From: Aquimarina mycalae
GTDB taxonomy: Bacteria; Bacteroidota; Bacteroidia; Flavobacteriales; Flavobacteriaceae
DNA: 64,000 bases
Direction: 5' to 3'
NCBI RefSeq assembly: GCF_029906345.1
Contig: NZ_JARYGY010000001.1
Span: 98,851-162,850 of the forward strand
This document shows positions 47,728-58,305 of this stretch, piece by piece. The notes beneath the pieces were generated by a model that was given only the letters and a program-made list of their open reading frames with translations, was not told the origin of the DNA and did no database searches. A program made the position numbers and the translations under genes. Within the stretch, counting starts at the first letter, position 1; each line of letters opens with the position of its first letter.

Positions 47728-48069
47728 ATGGAATCAAATATATCGCAAGTACTAATCCAGTTATTAACTGGGTTATTTTATGCATTACCAACCATAGCAT
47801 TTATTGTTATTAGTATTTATTACTTACTAAAAACAGGAACTAAAACCGACGGAATTTTGATCCTGATCGGCAACATCATTATTTTTCTTTCTATTGTTCT
47901 TGGTAGAATATTATTTATTCAGCTTGCAGTATATCAAAAATGGGAAGGTGAAACATACTCCTATCTATCCACTGGCATTAGCGCGTTATCTTTCATAGGA
48001 TCTATTTTGTTTGTCGTTGGAACGTTTCTGTTAATAAGAAAAGTGATTAAAACAAAATCTTTAATGTAA
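47728..48069 (+). CDS. Small integral membrane protein, unknown
   Basis: A 113-residue protein with three hydrophobic spans (about 10-33, 41-62 and 82-104). It starts 18 bases after rmuC, and its stop shares a base with the next start (TAATG), so the genes are coupled. No family recognised. Confidence 0.65.
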   Translation: MESNISQVLIQLLTGLFYALPTIAFIVISIYYLLKTGTKTDGILILIGNIIIFLSIVLGRILFIQLAVYQKWEGETYSYLSTGISALSFIGSILFVVGTFLLIRKVIKTKSLM

Positions 48070-49223
48070 TGAAAAACATACTCACATATACACTTCTATT
48101 GTGTACTGTACTTATTACAGAATTTGGAATCGCTCAGCAAATATATTTCCCAGAACGCGGAAATTGGGAAGAGAAAAACCCATCTGTATTTAATATCAAT
48201 ACAGAAAAACTTACTGAAGCCGTGCAATATGCTAAGAACCATGAATATGTTGGTTCTAAAGATTTACGTCAGGCAATTCTAAAAGGTTTTGAAAGAGAGC
48301 CTTATCATAAAATCTTAGGTCCTACTAAAAAAAGAGGTGCTCCCGCAGGTTTGATTCTAAAAGATGGATATATTATTGCTAAATGGGGAGATGTAAATCG
48401 TGTAGATATGACTTTTAGCGTTACCAAAAGCTATTTATCCACCATGGCTGGATTAGCGATTGATGCAAAGTTGATTCAGGCTGTAGATGATTTAGCATAC
48501 AATTATGTATGGGATCACACCTATGATGGAATACATAACAAAAAAATTAGCTGGAGACATTTACTCACACAATCCTCTGATTGGTCAGGTCAATTATGGG
48601 GTGGTTATGACTGGGCAGATCGCCCACCAACAACAGGAGATATTGATGATTGGAAATTTAGAAAATTAAACGAGCCAGGAACCGTTTTTGAGTATAACGA
48701 TGTTCGGGTAAATGTATTAGCCTACTCCCTGTTAAACATCTGGAGAAAACCATTACCGCAAATACTCAAAGAAAAAATCATGGATCCGATAGGAGGATCT
48801 ACAACTTGGAGATGGTATGGATATAAAAATTCTTGGGTTCCCATTGATGGAATCAAAATGCAATCTGTAAGTGGTGGTGGTCATTCTGGAGGTGGTTTAT
48901 TTATAAATACTACCGATCACGCACGTTTTGGGTTATTATTTCTAAATAACGGTGCCTGGAATGATCAACAATTAATTTCAAAAAACTGGATTAAAGAAGC
49001 TATTTCACCTTCGGTGGCTAATCCTAATTATGGATTTATGTGGTGGCTAAACAAAAAAGGACCTCGACATTGGAAAGGTTTACCTGAACATTTATTTTAT
49101 GCTGCAGGTTTTGGAGGTAATTTCATCATTATAGATCAAAAGCAAAACATAGTAATCGTAACACGATGGTTAGAACCTAGCCAAATTGATGAGTTTGTTG
49201 CTAAAGTATACGAAGCACTCTAA
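48069..49223 (+). CDS. Serine hydrolase, beta-lactamase class C family
   Basis: A 384-residue exported protein (signal peptide ending GIAQQ). The nucleophile motif SVTK (SxxK), the YN motif in FEYNDVRVN and a third-motif HSGGG are present. Family members act as esterases, D-peptidases or beta-lactamases; the substrate cannot be read here. Confidence 0.88.
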   Translation: MKNILTYTLLLCTVLITEFGIAQQIYFPERGNWEEKNPSVFNINTEKLTEAVQYAKNHEYVGSKDLRQAILKGFEREPYHKILGPTKKRGAPAGLILKDGYIIAKWGDVNRVDMTFSVTKSYLSTMAGLAIDAKLIQAVDDLAYNYVWDHTYDGIHNKKISWRHLLTQSSDWSGQLWGGYDWADRPPTTGDIDDWKFRKLNEPGTVFEYNDVRVNVLAYSLLNIWRKPLPQILKEKIMDPIGGSTTWRWYGYKNSWVPIDGIKMQSVSGGGHSGGGLFINTTDHARFGLLFLNNGAWNDQQLISKNWIKEAISPSVANPNYGFMWWLNKKGPRHWKGLPEHLFYAAGFGGNFIIIDQKQNIVIVTRWLEPSQIDEFVAKVYEAL

Positions 49224-49242
49224 AATCATTAAGTAAATATTT

Positions 49243-49608
49243 ATGAAAAAAATATTAGCAATTATAATTTTAGTCATTGTTCTTCTTTTTGCCTCTTGGT
49301 ATGCTACTGTATATTTTGCGACGTATAGTGAAGGTGTTAGAAGTGGTGAACTGATTAAATTTAGCAATAAAGGCATACTGTTTAAAACCTGGGAAGGAGA
49401 AATCAGTCAAGGGATTTCTGGTGCACAGATATTTAGTTTTTCTGTAGAAGGTAAAAACGAAACCGTTATTAAAAAATTAGAAAAATTTCAAGGTAGATAT
49501 GTAAAACTAAAATACAAAGAACGGTTTGCTACCATTTCCTGGTTAGGAGATTCAAAATATTTCGTTATCGATGTGGAAGAAGAAGAATCTCCACATTTCA
49601 GAAAATAA
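49243..49608 (+). CDS. Small membrane-anchored protein, unknown
   Basis: A 121-residue protein with one N-terminal hydrophobic segment (about 3-22) and a basic, beta-rich soluble part. It starts 19 bases after the serine hydrolase and ends 16 bases before the thioesterase, so it probably shares their transcript. No family recognised. Confidence 0.65.
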   Translation: MKKILAIIILVIVLLFASWYATVYFATYSEGVRSGELIKFSNKGILFKTWEGEISQGISGAQIFSFSVEGKNETVIKKLEKFQGRYVKLKYKERFATISWLGDSKYFVIDVEEEESPHFRK

Positions 49609-49624
49609 TCAAAGAAATTAATTC

Positions 49625-50167
49625 ATGAAAAAATATAAAACAGCACGAGAATCCAGAGTAGTAATTTCGGAATTAATGCTTCCGTCTCACTCAAATTTTA
49701 GTGGAAAAATTCACGGTGGATACATCCTATCTCTTATGGATCAAATTGCTTTTGCTTGCGGATCTAAGCACTCAGAAGCTTATTGTGTAACCGCTAGCGT
49801 AGATAAAGTGGATTTTCTAAAACCTATCGAAGTCGGTGAGCTTGTAACCATGAAAGCTTCTGTAAACAATGTAGGAAAAACTTCTATGGTTGTTGGAGTT
49901 CGAGTAGAATCAGAGAATATTATGACTGGCAAAGTGAAACATTGTAACTCTAGCTATTTTACCATGGTCGCTAAAAATAATGAAGGAAAAAGCATCGCTG
50001 TTCCAGGTTTGATTATGGAAAACGAAACAGCAGTGCGTCGTTTCGTAAGAAGTATTATTCGTAAAGATGATGCCAAAGCAAGACGAGATCGGTTTAAAGC
50101 TTCAGAATTTAAACTCGAAGATCATTTAGAATTATTAAAAGAATACAATGTAAAAATAGACTTATAA
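49625..50167 (+). CDS. Acyl-CoA thioesterase (hotdog fold)
   Basis: A 180-residue cytoplasmic thioesterase. The hotdog core is visible in LPSHSNFSGKIHGGYILSLMD, with the helix-start Asp of this family (LMDQIAFACGSKHS) and the VDKVDFLKPIEVGE strand. Family members split medium- or long-chain acyl-CoA. The last 45 residues are a basic, charged tail. Confidence 0.9.
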   Translation: MKKYKTARESRVVISELMLPSHSNFSGKIHGGYILSLMDQIAFACGSKHSEAYCVTASVDKVDFLKPIEVGELVTMKASVNNVGKTSMVVGVRVESENIMTGKVKHCNSSYFTMVAKNNEGKSIAVPGLIMENETAVRRFVRSIIRKDDAKARRDRFKASEFKLEDHLELLKEYNVKIDL

Positions 50168-50223
50168 TTTATCAATAATCTTTACGTTATAATCCTATAA
50201 TATCACTTTAAGTGTTTGATACT

Positions 50224-50231
50224 TAAATTTG
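50224..50231 (+). promoter_or_regulatory. Candidate -7 box before the haem lipoprotein gene
   Basis: TAAATTTG fits TAnnTTTG, 25 bases before the start; no spaced -33 TTG seen. Confidence 0.4.
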
Positions 50232-50256
50232 CTATATTGAAGAAAAATAAAAAGCT

Positions 50257-50649
50257 ATGAAAACCCCATTTCGATTATTGTTGCTCTTATGTTTAATTAC
50301 TTTAATAAGTTGTGGAAGCAGTGATGATGGCACTACTAGTATACCAGAAATTCCAATCGATCCTGATCCAATTCCAGGACAGACCTCTACATATATTGAT
50401 CATGTAAAAACTATCATTGATACTAATTGTATTGAATGTCATGGAACTCCTCTTCAAAATTCTGCTCCGATGGCGCTTGAAACTTTTCAGGAAGTAAAAA
50501 ATGCTGTGACCGATAGGAACTTGTTCAGTTTTATAGCCACTAATAATGCATTTAATGTAATGCCGCCATCTGATGAAGGAGGAAGAATGCCTCAAGCTAC
50601 TATTGATATTGTTGAGGATTGGATTGCAGACGGACTTTTAGAGCAATAG
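50257..50649 (+). CDS. c-type haem lipoprotein
   Basis: A 130-residue lipoprotein (lipobox LISC) with a Pro-rich linker (about 30-45) and one haem c site, NCIECHG, with a candidate axial Met in NVMPPSDEGG. It resembles the cytochrome c-like domain found in planctomycete-type and flavobacterial surface proteins. It converges with ilvA. Redox partner unknown. Confidence 0.8.
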   Translation: MKTPFRLLLLLCLITLISCGSSDDGTTSIPEIPIDPDPIPGQTSTYIDHVKTIIDTNCIECHGTPLQNSAPMALETFQEVKNAVTDRNLFSFIATNNAFNVMPPSDEGGRMPQATIDIVEDWIADGLLEQ

Positions 50650-50693
50650 AAGTATTTTTATAAATATTTTTATTTCCGTAAACGATAGGAAAA

Positions 50694-51959
50694 CTACACC
50701 AAAAACTGAAAAAGATCTGGTTTGTCATTGAGATAATCTCCAAAGAAATTATGCTTCTTCATTCGAGAAATCAACGGCTGTAAATCATTTTTATCTTTAA
50801 GTTCTATCCCAACTACTGCTGGTCCGTTTTCTCTGCTTGATTTTTTAGAGTATTCAAAATGTGTGATATCATCATTAGGTCCTAGAATTTCTCCAACAAA
50901 CTGTTTCAGAGCTCCAGCCCTTTGAGGAAAACGTACAATAAAATAATGCTTAAGATCTGCAAACAATAATGCACGTTCTTTTATTTCTGCAGTACGGGTA
51001 ATATCATTATTACTTCCGCTAATAATACAAACTACATTCTTGCCTTTTATTCTATCTTTATAAAATTCTAATGCTGCCAATGTCAACGCTCCTGCAGGTT
51101 CTACAACAATTGCATCTCTATTATACAGATCCAAAATAGTCTGACATACATAACCTTCTGGAATGGTTATCATATCCGACAAATAAGACTTACATATCTC
51201 AAAGTTAAGATCTCCTACTTTTTGCACTGCTGCTCCATCAATAAATTTATCAATATCGAAAATCTCTGTATTCTTATTATTTTGAATAGAGGTTAACATA
51301 GAAGGCGCTCCTTCGGGTTCTATACCTACAATTTTGGTCTTGGGAGATAATGCTTTCATTGCTCCACATAAACCAGAGGCCAAACCACCACCACCTACAG
51401 CTACAAATACATAATCAATTGGAACATCTGCTTGTTTAAAAATCTCTAGCCCTATAGTGCCTTGCCCTTCGATTGTTTTTGGGTCATCAAAAGGATGTAT
51501 AAATGTTTTACCTTCAGAAATACATACTTCTTTGGCAGCTTTAGAGGCATCATCAAAAGTATCACCTTCTAACACAATTGTAACATGAGATCCACCGAAC
51601 ATTTGGGTTTGCTCAACCTTTTGTTTAGGCGTTACCGTAGGCATATAGATGGTACCTTGGATTTTCAAATGATGACATGCAAAAGCTACTCCTTGCGCAT
51701 GATTACCTGCACTCGCACAAACTACACCTTTAGCTAATTGTTCTTTATTAAGAGCATTGATCTTATTAAAAGCCCCTCTGATCTTATATGACCGAACTCG
51801 TTGAAGATCTTCTCGTTTCATTAGCACATTAGCATCGTATTTTCTAGAATATCGAATACTATTCATGAGAGGTGTAACCATGGAAACCTCCTTGATTACA
51901 GAAGCTGCTTCTTGTATATCTTCTAATTCTGGAAAATATGTGGTTACTGTTGAGTTCAC
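50694..51959 (-). CDS. ilvA: Threonine ammonia-lyase (threonine dehydratase)
   Basis: A 421-residue PLP enzyme that makes 2-oxobutanoate, the first step toward isoleucine. The PLP Lys is in RSYKIRGAFN, the Gly-rich phosphate loop in VGGGGLASGLCG, and an ACT-like regulatory domain (about 330-421) ends the protein, as in the short form of biosynthetic IlvA. It is the last gene of ilvD-B-N-C-A, 139 bases after ilvC. Confidence 0.95.
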   Translation of the reverse strand: MNSTVTTYFPELEDIQEAASVIKEVSMVTPLMNSIRYSRKYDANVLMKREDLQRVRSYKIRGAFNKINALNKEQLAKGVVCASAGNHAQGVAFACHHLKIQGTIYMPTVTPKQKVEQTQMFGGSHVTIVLEGDTFDDASKAAKEVCISEGKTFIHPFDDPKTIEGQGTIGLEIFKQADVPIDYVFVAVGGGGLASGLCGAMKALSPKTKIVGIEPEGAPSMLTSIQNNKNTEIFDIDKFIDGAAVQKVGDLNFEICKSYLSDMITIPEGYVCQTILDLYNRDAIVVEPAGALTLAALEFYKDRIKGKNVVCIISGSNNDITRTAEIKERALLFADLKHYFIVRFPQRAGALKQFVGEILGPNDDITHFEYSKKSSRENGPAVVGIELKDKNDLQPLISRMKKHNFFGDYLNDKPDLFQFLV

Positions 51960-52098
51960 TAATTCTAAAATGTTATTTCAAATATTTGCAAGTCTGAGCC
52001 CATCAAAGGTTACACAATACACATCTCAAAAAACTTCGACAGACCCAGCCTAAACAAATAAACTATTCAAATTTCATTATAAACTTTTATGTTTTTTA

Positions 52099-53574
52099 CT
52101 ATACTATCGGCTTCATAGCCGTCATAGAAGCCCTTAATCTATTACCTACAACTTCTATTGGATGGTTTCTTAATGTAGCGTTTACTTCTATCAGCTTAGC
52201 ATTATCAACTTCATTACTTTTGCCATTATCATATGCTTTACCTATGACATCCGTATCGATCTTTTTCATAAAATCTGCTAATAAAGGTTTACAGGCATGA
52301 TCAAATAAATAACAACCGTATTCTGCTGTGTCAGATATCACGCTATTCATCTCGAACAATTTCTTACGCGCAATTGTATTTGCTATAAGTGGAGTTTCAT
52401 GTAACGATTCGTAATATGCGGATTCTTCAATAATACCAGATGATGTCATTGCTTCAAATGCTAACTCCACTCCTGCTCTAACCATAGCAACCATCAATAC
52501 TCCATTGTCATAAAATTCTTGTTCTGAAATCTCAACATCTCCCGCAGGTGTTTTCTCGAATGCTGTTTCGCCTGTCGCAGCTCTCCAGGACAATAGGTTT
52601 TTATCATCATTCTTCCAATCTTCCATCATCGTTTTAGAAAAATGACCTTTCATAATATCATCCATATGTTTTTCGAATAATGGACGCATAATTTCTTTTA
52701 ACTCTTCTGATAAATCAAAAGCTTTAATTTTAGCAACATTAGAAAGTCTATCCATCATATTGGTGATTCCTCCATACTTCATTCCTTCTGTAATAGTTTC
52801 CCAACCATATTGAATTAATTTGGAAGCATACCCAGCATCAATTCCTTTTTCTATCATTTTATCAAAACAAAGGATAGATCCAGTCTGTAATAACCCACAA
52901 AGGATGGTTTGCTCACCCATAAGATCTGATTTCACCTCTGCAACAAAAGAAGATTCTAATACACCCGCTCTATCACCACCTGTTCCTACTGCATATGCCT
53001 TAGCTTGTGCCAATCCATGTCCTTGAGGATCATTTTCAGGGTGTACCGCAATCAAAGTAGGTACTCCGAATCCTCTTTTATATTCTTCTCTAACTTCAGA
53101 ACCAGGGCATTTTGGCGCTACCATAATCACGGTTAAATCTTCTCTTACCTGCATCCCTTCTTCTACAATATTAAATCCATGAGAATAGGATAAAGTAGCT
53201 CCTTTTTTCATAAGTGGCATTACCGTGTTAACCACCTGCGTATGCTGCTTATCTGGTGTTAAATTGATCACTACATCTGCGTTTGGAACCAGTTCTTCAT
53301 AAGTACCTACAGCAAAGCCATTATCCGTGGCATTCTTATAAGATTGTCTTTTTTCTTTGATAGCAGCTTCACGAAGTGTATATGAAATATCTAATCCCGA
53401 ATCTCTCATGTTTAGCCCTTGATTTAGTCCTTGTGCTCCACATCCTACTATTACTACTTTTTTTCCTTTAAGCGCATCAACTCCATCCTTAAATTCTGAG
53501 GAGTCCATAAATCTACATTTTCCTAATTGGGTTAATTGATCTCTTAATGATAGCGTATTAAAATAATTTGCCAT
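52099..53574 (-). CDS. ilvC: Ketol-acid reductoisomerase, class II
   Basis: A 491-residue NADPH-dependent enzyme of valine and isoleucine synthesis. The nucleotide loop [21 protein letters not shown] is at about 35-55, with catalytic metal-binding residues in the duplicated C-terminal knotted domain ([21 protein letters not shown]). The length equals the long class II form of enterobacteria, unlike the ~330-residue class I. Confidence 0.97.
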   Translation of the reverse strand: MANYFNTLSLRDQLTQLGKCRFMDSSEFKDGVDALKGKKVVIVGCGAQGLNQGLNMRDSGLDISYTLREAAIKEKRQSYKNATDNGFAVGTYEELVPNADVVINLTPDKQHTQVVNTVMPLMKKGATLSYSHGFNIVEEGMQVREDLTVIMVAPKCPGSEVREEYKRGFGVPTLIAVHPENDPQGHGLAQAKAYAVGTGGDRAGVLESSFVAEVKSDLMGEQTILCGLLQTGSILCFDKMIEKGIDAGYASKLIQYGWETITEGMKYGGITNMMDRLSNVAKIKAFDLSEELKEIMRPLFEKHMDDIMKGHFSKTMMEDWKNDDKNLLSWRAATGETAFEKTPAGDVEISEQEFYDNGVLMVAMVRAGVELAFEAMTSSGIIEESAYYESLHETPLIANTIARKKLFEMNSVISDTAEYGCYLFDHACKPLLADFMKKIDTDVIGKAYDNGKSNEVDNAKLIEVNATLRNHPIEVVGNRLRASMTAMKPIV

Positions 53575-53596
53575 TTCCTTCTTAATTTGTGATTAC

Positions 53597-53612
53597 TTCC
53601 GTGTGTACGGAA
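53597..53612. repeat. Short palindrome between ilvN and ilvC
   Basis: TTCCGT-GTGT-ACGGAA is a perfect 6-bp inverted repeat in the 82-base spacer just upstream of ilvC. It could be an mRNA stem or a binding site. Confidence 0.45.
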
Positions 53613-53656
53613 ATCTATTTAATTTTGATTTCTAGTTGTTTACTCTTTGATAATTA

Positions 53657-54199
53657 TCATAATGCTTCTATTCCGAAACTTTCTATTATTTTGGAAATAT
53701 GCATCTTTTCCTTTGTTACTGCTATTCTACCAGAACGCACAAACTGCATCAAACCATATGGTTCTAACTTATCATATAACTTCTCTACCTCTTTACGTCT
53801 TCCTGTTTTTTCTAATACAAAAAACTCTGGAGTTACAGTGACAATATTGGCATTGCTTTCTTTAATAACATTTTGTATTTGTCGCTCTTCAAACAATAAT
53901 TTTGAAGCGATCTTAAATAGTGCAGTTTCTTGATAAATTGTTTCATCATCTTTATGATAAAACGCTTTAATAACCTCGATTTGCTTTTCTATTTGGCCTA
54001 CCAATTTCTTCACTTGTTCTTCTGTAATTTTTACTACAATAGTAAAACGAAATACATCTTTTATTTCTGAAACAGAAGCCGTCATGCTATCTAAATTGAT
54101 ATGACGTTTCAAAAAGATTGCTGATATCCTATTCAACAATCCTATATTATTTTCAGTATACACTGATATTGTATAGCTCTCTCTCTCCATAATTAGCAT
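53657..54199 (-). CDS. ilvN: Acetolactate synthase small (regulatory) subunit
   Basis: A 180-residue subunit with an N-terminal ACT domain (about 6-80; YTISVYTENNIGLLNRISAIF) that binds the feedback inhibitor valine, and a C-terminal activation domain. It overlaps the end of ilvB by seven bases. The start may be the first or the second Met (MLIM). Confidence 0.95.
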   Translation of the reverse strand: MLIMERESYTISVYTENNIGLLNRISAIFLKRHINLDSMTASVSEIKDVFRFTIVVKITEEQVKKLVGQIEKQIEVIKAFYHKDDETIYQETALFKIASKLLFEERQIQNVIKESNANIVTVTPEFFVLEKTGRRKEVEKLYDKLEPYGLMQFVRSGRIAVTKEKMHISKIIESFGIEAL

Positions 54200-55926
54200 A
54201 ATCTTATATCTGAAACCGATGCACCAGTAGGTATCATAGGAAATACATTATTCTCTTTTTCTACACATACTTCTAAAAAGTAAGGCTCTGTTGAAGCAAT
54301 CATATCTTTAATAGCCGATTGCAAATCTTCTCTTTTGGTTACTCTTTTAGCTTCTATATGGTATCCTTTAGCGATTGTTATGAAATCTGGATTAACCATT
54401 TCTGTAGATGCGTATCGTTTATCAAAAAACAATTGTTGCCATTGACGCACCATTCCAAGGAAATCATTATTAAGCACCACAATTTTCACTGGAACTTTAG
54501 TTTGAAAAATGGTTCCCAATTCTTGTATTGTCATTTGATATCCTCCATCTCCGATAATTGCTACAACTTCTCTTTCTGGAGCTCCCATTTTGGCTCCGAT
54601 AGCTGCTGGTAATGCAAATCCCATTGTACCCAAACCTCCAGAAGTAACATTACTTTTGGATTTTACAAACTCTGCATATCTACAAGCAATCATTTGGTGT
54701 TGCCCCACATCCGACACTATAACCGCATCTCCTTTAGTTTCTTCATTGATCCCTCTTAAGACCTCTCCCATAGAAAGTCCATCTTTAGAAGGATACAGTT
54801 CTTCTTTGATGACTTTATCATACTCTATGGAGTCATAATCTTTAAATTCTTGCAACCAAGCATCATGAATACCAGGTTTTACCATCGGAAGTATTTCTGC
54901 AAGGGTATTTTTCACATTACCCATTACTGCAACATCGGCTTTCACATTTTTATTTATTTCTGCTGGATCAATTTCGAAATGAATAACTTTTGCTTGTTTA
55001 GCATACGTTTCTAAATTACCTGTTACTCTATCATCAAAACGCATTCCTACAGCCAATAACAGATCGCATTCATTCGTAAGTTTATTAGGTCCGTAATTAC
55101 CGTGCATACCTACCATACCCACATTAAGTGGATGTTTTGTTGGTAACGCAGACAATCCCAAAATTGTCCAAGCTGCTGGGATTCCAGATTTTTCTATAAA
55201 ATTCTTTAACTCTTCCTCTGCTTCTCCAAGAATTACTCCTTGTCCAAAAACGATAAGAGGCTTTTTAGCTTTATTGATTAAGTCAGCTGCCTGATTTAAT
55301 GTTGTAGGATCAGTTTCTGGAACTGGTTTATAACTGCGTACTCCCTTACACGTTGAATATTTAAAATCCAGTTCTCCAAACTGAGCATCTTTGGTAATAT
55401 CAATTAAAACTGGTCCTGGCCTTCCAGAACGTGCTATATAAAAAGCTTTAGCTAATACAGAAGGAATATCTTCTGCCTTAGTTACCTGATGATTCCATTT
55501 GGTGATTGGAGTAGAAATTCCAATAATATCTGTTTCTTGAAAAGCATCAGACCCCAATAAATGAGAACCTACTTGACCAGTGATACAAACCATTGGTGTA
55601 GAATCTATTTGAGCATCTGCTATTCCTGTAACAAAGTTTGTAGCTCCAGGACCTGATGTAGCAATGGCTACTCCTACCTTTCCACTGGTTCTGGCATATC
55701 CTTGAGCTGCATGCGTTGCTCCCTGTTCATGCCTGGTAAGTACGTGATGTAATTTGTCCTGAAACTTATACAACTCATCATACACTGGCATGATGGCACC
55801 ACCAGGATATCCATAAATCAAATCCACACCTTCTGCAAGCAGGCAATGTATTACAGCTTCTGCTCCCGTCATGTGACCAGTAGTTACTTTAGTTTCTTTT
55901 TTTTCTATTTGCGTTTGTGTCTCCAT
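54193..55926 (-). CDS. ilvB: Acetolactate synthase large (catalytic) subunit
   Basis: A 577-residue ThDP enzyme that condenses pyruvate with pyruvate or 2-oxobutanoate. The catalytic Glu lies in LTRHEQGATHAA, the ThDP-binding motif runs from GDGGYQM to VVLNN, and the FAD region (VGMRFDDRVTGN) is present. It sits 44 bases after ilvD in the operon. Confidence 0.96.
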   Translation of the reverse strand: METQTQIEKKETKVTTGHMTGAEAVIHCLLAEGVDLIYGYPGGAIMPVYDELYKFQDKLHHVLTRHEQGATHAAQGYARTSGKVGVAIATSGPGATNFVTGIADAQIDSTPMVCITGQVGSHLLGSDAFQETDIIGISTPITKWNHQVTKAEDIPSVLAKAFYIARSGRPGPVLIDITKDAQFGELDFKYSTCKGVRSYKPVPETDPTTLNQAADLINKAKKPLIVFGQGVILGEAEEELKNFIEKSGIPAAWTILGLSALPTKHPLNVGMVGMHGNYGPNKLTNECDLLLAVGMRFDDRVTGNLETYAKQAKVIHFEIDPAEINKNVKADVAVMGNVKNTLAEILPMVKPGIHDAWLQEFKDYDSIEYDKVIKEELYPSKDGLSMGEVLRGINEETKGDAVIVSDVGQHQMIACRYAEFVKSKSNVTSGGLGTMGFALPAAIGAKMGAPEREVVAIIGDGGYQMTIQELGTIFQTKVPVKIVVLNNDFLGMVRQWQQLFFDKRYASTEMVNPDFITIAKGYHIEAKRVTKREDLQSAIKDMIASTEPYFLEVCVEKENNVFPMIPTGASVSDIRLC

Positions 55927-55970
55927 TACGCTATATCTTTTTAGATTCTAGTTTTTATCCCAGAATGTTT

Positions 55971-57647
55971 TTAGAATTCATCTGTCACACAGCCTTGTGA
56001 TGCAGATGAAACTGTATTGGCATATTTATATAAAACTCCTTTTTTGAACTTCAATGGTGGTTGCACCCAAGAAGCTTTTCTTCTTTTGATTTCTTCATCC
56101 TCTATAGCAACTGTAATTGCATTAGTTTCTGCATCGATAGTAATAACATCTCCATCTTCAACCAATGCTATTAAACCACCTTCTTGTGCCTCTGGAGTTA
56201 TATGTCCTACTACAAATCCATGTGTTCCTCCCGAGAATCTTCCATCTGTTATAAGTGCTACATCCTTACCAAGACCCGCTCCCATGATTGCCGCTGTAGG
56301 TTTTAACATTTCTGGCATTCCAGGACCTCCTTTAGGGCCTTCGTACCGAATGACGACTACATTCCCTTTTTCTACTTTACCATCTCTTATTCCGTCGTTT
56401 GCATCATATTCACTATTAAATACTTTTGCTTTTCCTTGAAAACGAAGCCCTTCTTTACCTGTTATCTTGGCAACACACCCTTCTTCTGCGAGATTGCCAA
56501 ACAATATTCTAAGGTGTCCCGTTGGCTTAATCGGATTTTCTAGAGATTTAATTACATCTTGTCCTTCTGTAAGATCTGGCACATCCAGTAAATTTTCTGC
56601 AAGTGTTTTTCCTGTAACAGTCAAACAATCTCCGTGAAGCAATCCTTTCTTTAATAAATATTTTAGCACTGCTGGAATACCTCCTACTTCATGTACATCT
56701 TCCATCAAGTATTTTCCGCTAGGTTTTAAATCTGCCAAAAAAGGTGTTTCATCACTTACTCTCTGAAAATCTGCAAGCGTAAACTCTACATCAGCTGCTC
56801 TTGCAATTGCCAGAAAGTGTAATACTGCATTCGTAGAACCGCCTAACACTGTTACCAATCGAATTGCATTTTCTAATGATTTTTTGGTTACAATATCCAG
56901 TGGTTTAATATCTTTTTCTAAAAGTGTTCTCATCGCTCTACCCGCTGCAATACTTTCTTCTTCTTTATTTTTACTAATTGCAGGGTTTGATGAATTATAA
57001 GGTAAAGACATTCCTAAAGCTTCTATTGCAGAAGCCATGGTATTGGCAGTATACATACCACCACAAGCACCTGCTCCAGGACATGCTTTTTCTATTACAC
57101 TTTTATATTCTTTCTGAGTAATAGATCCTGCTACTTTTTCTCCCCAAGCTTCGAAAGCAGAAACTACATCTAATTTTTTTCCTTCGTGACATCCTGAAGC
57201 AATTGTTCCTCCATATACCAAAATTGAAGGTCGATTTAATCGTATCATTGCCATTAATGCTCCTGGCATATTCTTATCACATCCCACCACAGTTACCATT
57301 CCATCATAAGACATAGCCTGGACTACAGTTTCCATTGAATCTGCAATCACATCTCTAGATGGTAATGAAAAACGCATTCCTGGTGTTCCCATAGAAATAC
57401 CATCACTTACACCAATTGTATTAAAAATAAGACCTACAACATCCTCTTCTTTTGTTCCTTGCTTTACTAACTTTGCCAAATCATTAAGATGCATATTACA
57501 AGGATTACCTTCATAACCTGTACTTGCAATACCTACTAATGGTTTTTTAAAATCTTCATCTGTTAAACCAATCGCATGAAGCATTGCTTGCGCTGCTGGT
57601 TGTGTATCGTCTTGTGTTACTTGTTTACTGTATTTATTAATGCTCAT
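55971..57647 (-). CDS. ilvD: Dihydroxy-acid dehydratase
   Basis: A 558-residue iron-sulfur enzyme of valine and isoleucine synthesis. Cluster cysteines are in [19 protein letters not shown] and [19 protein letters not shown]; the C-terminal [11 protein letters not shown] is intact. It is the first structural gene after the tandem attenuator leader. Confidence 0.97.
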   Translation of the reverse strand: MSINKYSKQVTQDDTQPAAQAMLHAIGLTDEDFKKPLVGIASTGYEGNPCNMHLNDLAKLVKQGTKEEDVVGLIFNTIGVSDGISMGTPGMRFSLPSRDVIADSMETVVQAMSYDGMVTVVGCDKNMPGALMAMIRLNRPSILVYGGTIASGCHEGKKLDVVSAFEAWGEKVAGSITQKEYKSVIEKACPGAGACGGMYTANTMASAIEALGMSLPYNSSNPAISKNKEEESIAAGRAMRTLLEKDIKPLDIVTKKSLENAIRLVTVLGGSTNAVLHFLAIARAADVEFTLADFQRVSDETPFLADLKPSGKYLMEDVHEVGGIPAVLKYLLKKGLLHGDCLTVTGKTLAENLLDVPDLTEGQDVIKSLENPIKPTGHLRILFGNLAEEGCVAKITGKEGLRFQGKAKVFNSEYDANDGIRDGKVEKGNVVVIRYEGPKGGPGMPEMLKPTAAIMGAGLGKDVALITDGRFSGGTHGFVVGHITPEAQEGGLIALVEDGDVITIDAETNAITVAIEDEEIKRRKASWVQPPLKFKKGVLYKYANTVSSASQGCVTDEF

Positions 57648-57896
57648 TCCTTTTGAATGTGAATTTTTTGCTAATTATTTAAAATTTTAACTATTTATTT
57701 ATCATATCCTTACATAGCCAAATAAACCGCAGTATAAAATTATCCCGTAATGACTAAATCATTAAATTTTATTCAATATCCTTACAACATCCAACCATTC
57801 CTAAATATTTATTAATTACTGATTTACAACACATTACACTCTTCTTATTTACAATCACTATTTGTTAATTTTTATTATACATTCTTTTTTAAGCAT

Positions 57897-57930
57897 AAAA
57901 AAACTCCCTTCAAAATCTGAAGGGAGTCTA
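57897..57930 (-). terminator. Attenuator terminator 2 of the ilv operon
   Basis: ACTCCCTTCA...TGAAGGGAGT stem followed by seven U on the minus strand, 26 bases after the stop of leader peptide 2 and 250 bases upstream of ilvD. Confidence 0.88.
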
Positions 57931-57955
57931 GTATTTACATTACTTCAATATCCCC

Positions 57956-58021
57956 TCATCGTAGTGAAATAATCACGACGATACTAATGACATTGATACT
58001 AATATTTTTTATTGTTCTCAT
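57956..58021 (-). CDS. ilv leader peptide 2 (21 aa)
   Basis: A 21-codon frame reading MRTIKNISINVISIVVIISL then Arg: seven Ile, three Val and one Leu codons. Ile/Val-rich short frames before a terminator are the hallmark of ilv attenuation: shortage of charged tRNA stalls the ribosome and should favour an antiterminator. It is a near-duplicate of leader peptide 1. Confidence 0.88.
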   Translation of the reverse strand: MRTIKNISINVISIVVIISLR

Positions 58022-58040
58022 TCTACTCTTTAAAATATGC

Positions 58041-58076
58041 AAAAAAAAATCCCTTTACTTTCGCAAAGGGATTTTT
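58041..58076 (-). terminator. Attenuator terminator 1 of the ilv operon
   Basis: AATCCCTTT and AAAGGGATT arms around the loop GCGAAAGT-type sequence, followed by nine U on the minus strand. It lies between leader peptides 1 and 2. Confidence 0.88.
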
Positions 58077-58104
58077 ATATGTTACTATATTACAAATATC
58101 CCTT

Positions 58105-58170
58105 TCATCGCAGTGAAATAATCACGACGTTGCTAATGACATTAATAATATTGATGTTACTTGTTCTCAT
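58105..58170 (-). CDS. ilv leader peptide 1 (21 aa)
   Basis: A 21-codon frame reading MRTSNINIINVISNVVIISL then Arg: six Ile, three Val and one Leu codons. The last 50 bases are nearly identical to leader 2, including the GTCGTGATTATTTCACT run that encodes VVIISL. It is the first translated frame of the operon. Confidence 0.88.
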   Translation of the reverse strand: MRTSNINIINVISNVVIISLR

Positions 58171-58277
58171 TGATGGTGTAAATATAATGAAATATATATT
58201 TGAAAAATAGGTTATACATTAATTTTTAATATAAATCACATCAAAATATTATAAAAACATTCTTTTAACTAACAATT

Positions 58278-58305
58278 AAGGAGTTACCAAAAATGGTAAC
58301 TCCTT
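58278..58305 (-). terminator. Stem-loop after the metalloprotease gene
   Basis: AAGGAGTTACC and GGTAACTCCTT form an 11-bp perfect stem 30 bases past the stop. The following minus-strand U-run is poor (AATTGTTAG), so termination may be incomplete. Confidence 0.6.
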
